In this document: piece by piece, positions 5,558 to 5,561 of the stretch | Position numbering within the stretch: position 1 is the stretch's first letter | Layout of the letters: the number at the start of each line of letters is the position of its first letter | Source of the DNA: Actinomycetes bacterium | GTDB lineage: Bacteria; Actinomycetota; Acidimicrobiia; Acidimicrobiales; Palsa-688 | Reading direction: 5' to 3' | DNA: 5,561 nt | NCBI GenBank assembly: GCA_021798075.1 | Contig: JAJZYO010000151.1 | Span: forward strand, 1-5,561 | Position numbers and translations under genes: made by a program | The notes under the pieces: model-generated | Databases searched by the model: none | What the model saw: only the letters and a program-made list of their open reading frames with translations | Told to the model about the DNA's origin: nothing

Positions 5558-5561
5558 GCTG

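Overview
This window looks like a piece of a high-GC actinobacterial chromosome. The pointers are GC-rich third codon positions throughout, a DUF3516-type Ski2-like helicase (a family typical of Actinobacteria), GTG/TTG starts, and several small actinobacterial membrane or lipoprotein genes. The genus cannot be fixed from sequence alone; an environmental or acidimicrobial-like actinobacterium is only a guess. I see no phage, transposon, CRISPR, tRNA or rRNA signal. Both ends of the window lie in short tandem arrays (13-bp units on the left, 18-bp units on the right), so this may be a whole contig whose assembly stopped at repeats.

Layout. Positions 1-94 hold seven perfect copies of a 13-bp unit. 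A large minus-strand gene (about 72-2597) encodes a Ski2-like DExH helicase with a C-terminal DUF3516 region; its stop codon lies inside the 13-bp array. A divergent control region of about 140 bp (2598-2741) separates it from a plus-strand pair: an RDD-family membrane protein (2742-3398) and a DUF2752 membrane protein (3395-3832), joined by a 4-bp TTGA overlap. A short convergent gap with two hairpins follows. Next is a minus-strand VOC-superfamily (glyoxalase/extradiol dioxygenase-like) gene (3878-4387). It is divergent, across only 35 bp, from a plus-strand lipoprotein of unknown function (4423-4980). The lipoprotein gene is followed by 14-bp tandem units that form a strong hairpin, then by a 19-bp duplication holding the stop of a last minus-strand gene (5060-5548). 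That gene encodes a three-helix membrane protein whose N-terminus is a (MSSDVA)4 hexapeptide repeat running towards the window edge.

How the genes relate. Only the RDD and DUF2752 genes look like an operon; both are integral membrane proteins and may act together. The helicase is a stand-alone RNA/DNA-handling enzyme. The VOC and lipoprotein genes share a divergent promoter region, but nothing shows a common pathway. The gene content is ordinary. The most unusual signal is the number of short tandem duplications: three of the six genes end within or directly against a tandem duplication whose period is not a multiple of three, while the only coding-internal arrays have an 18-bp, frame-preserving period.
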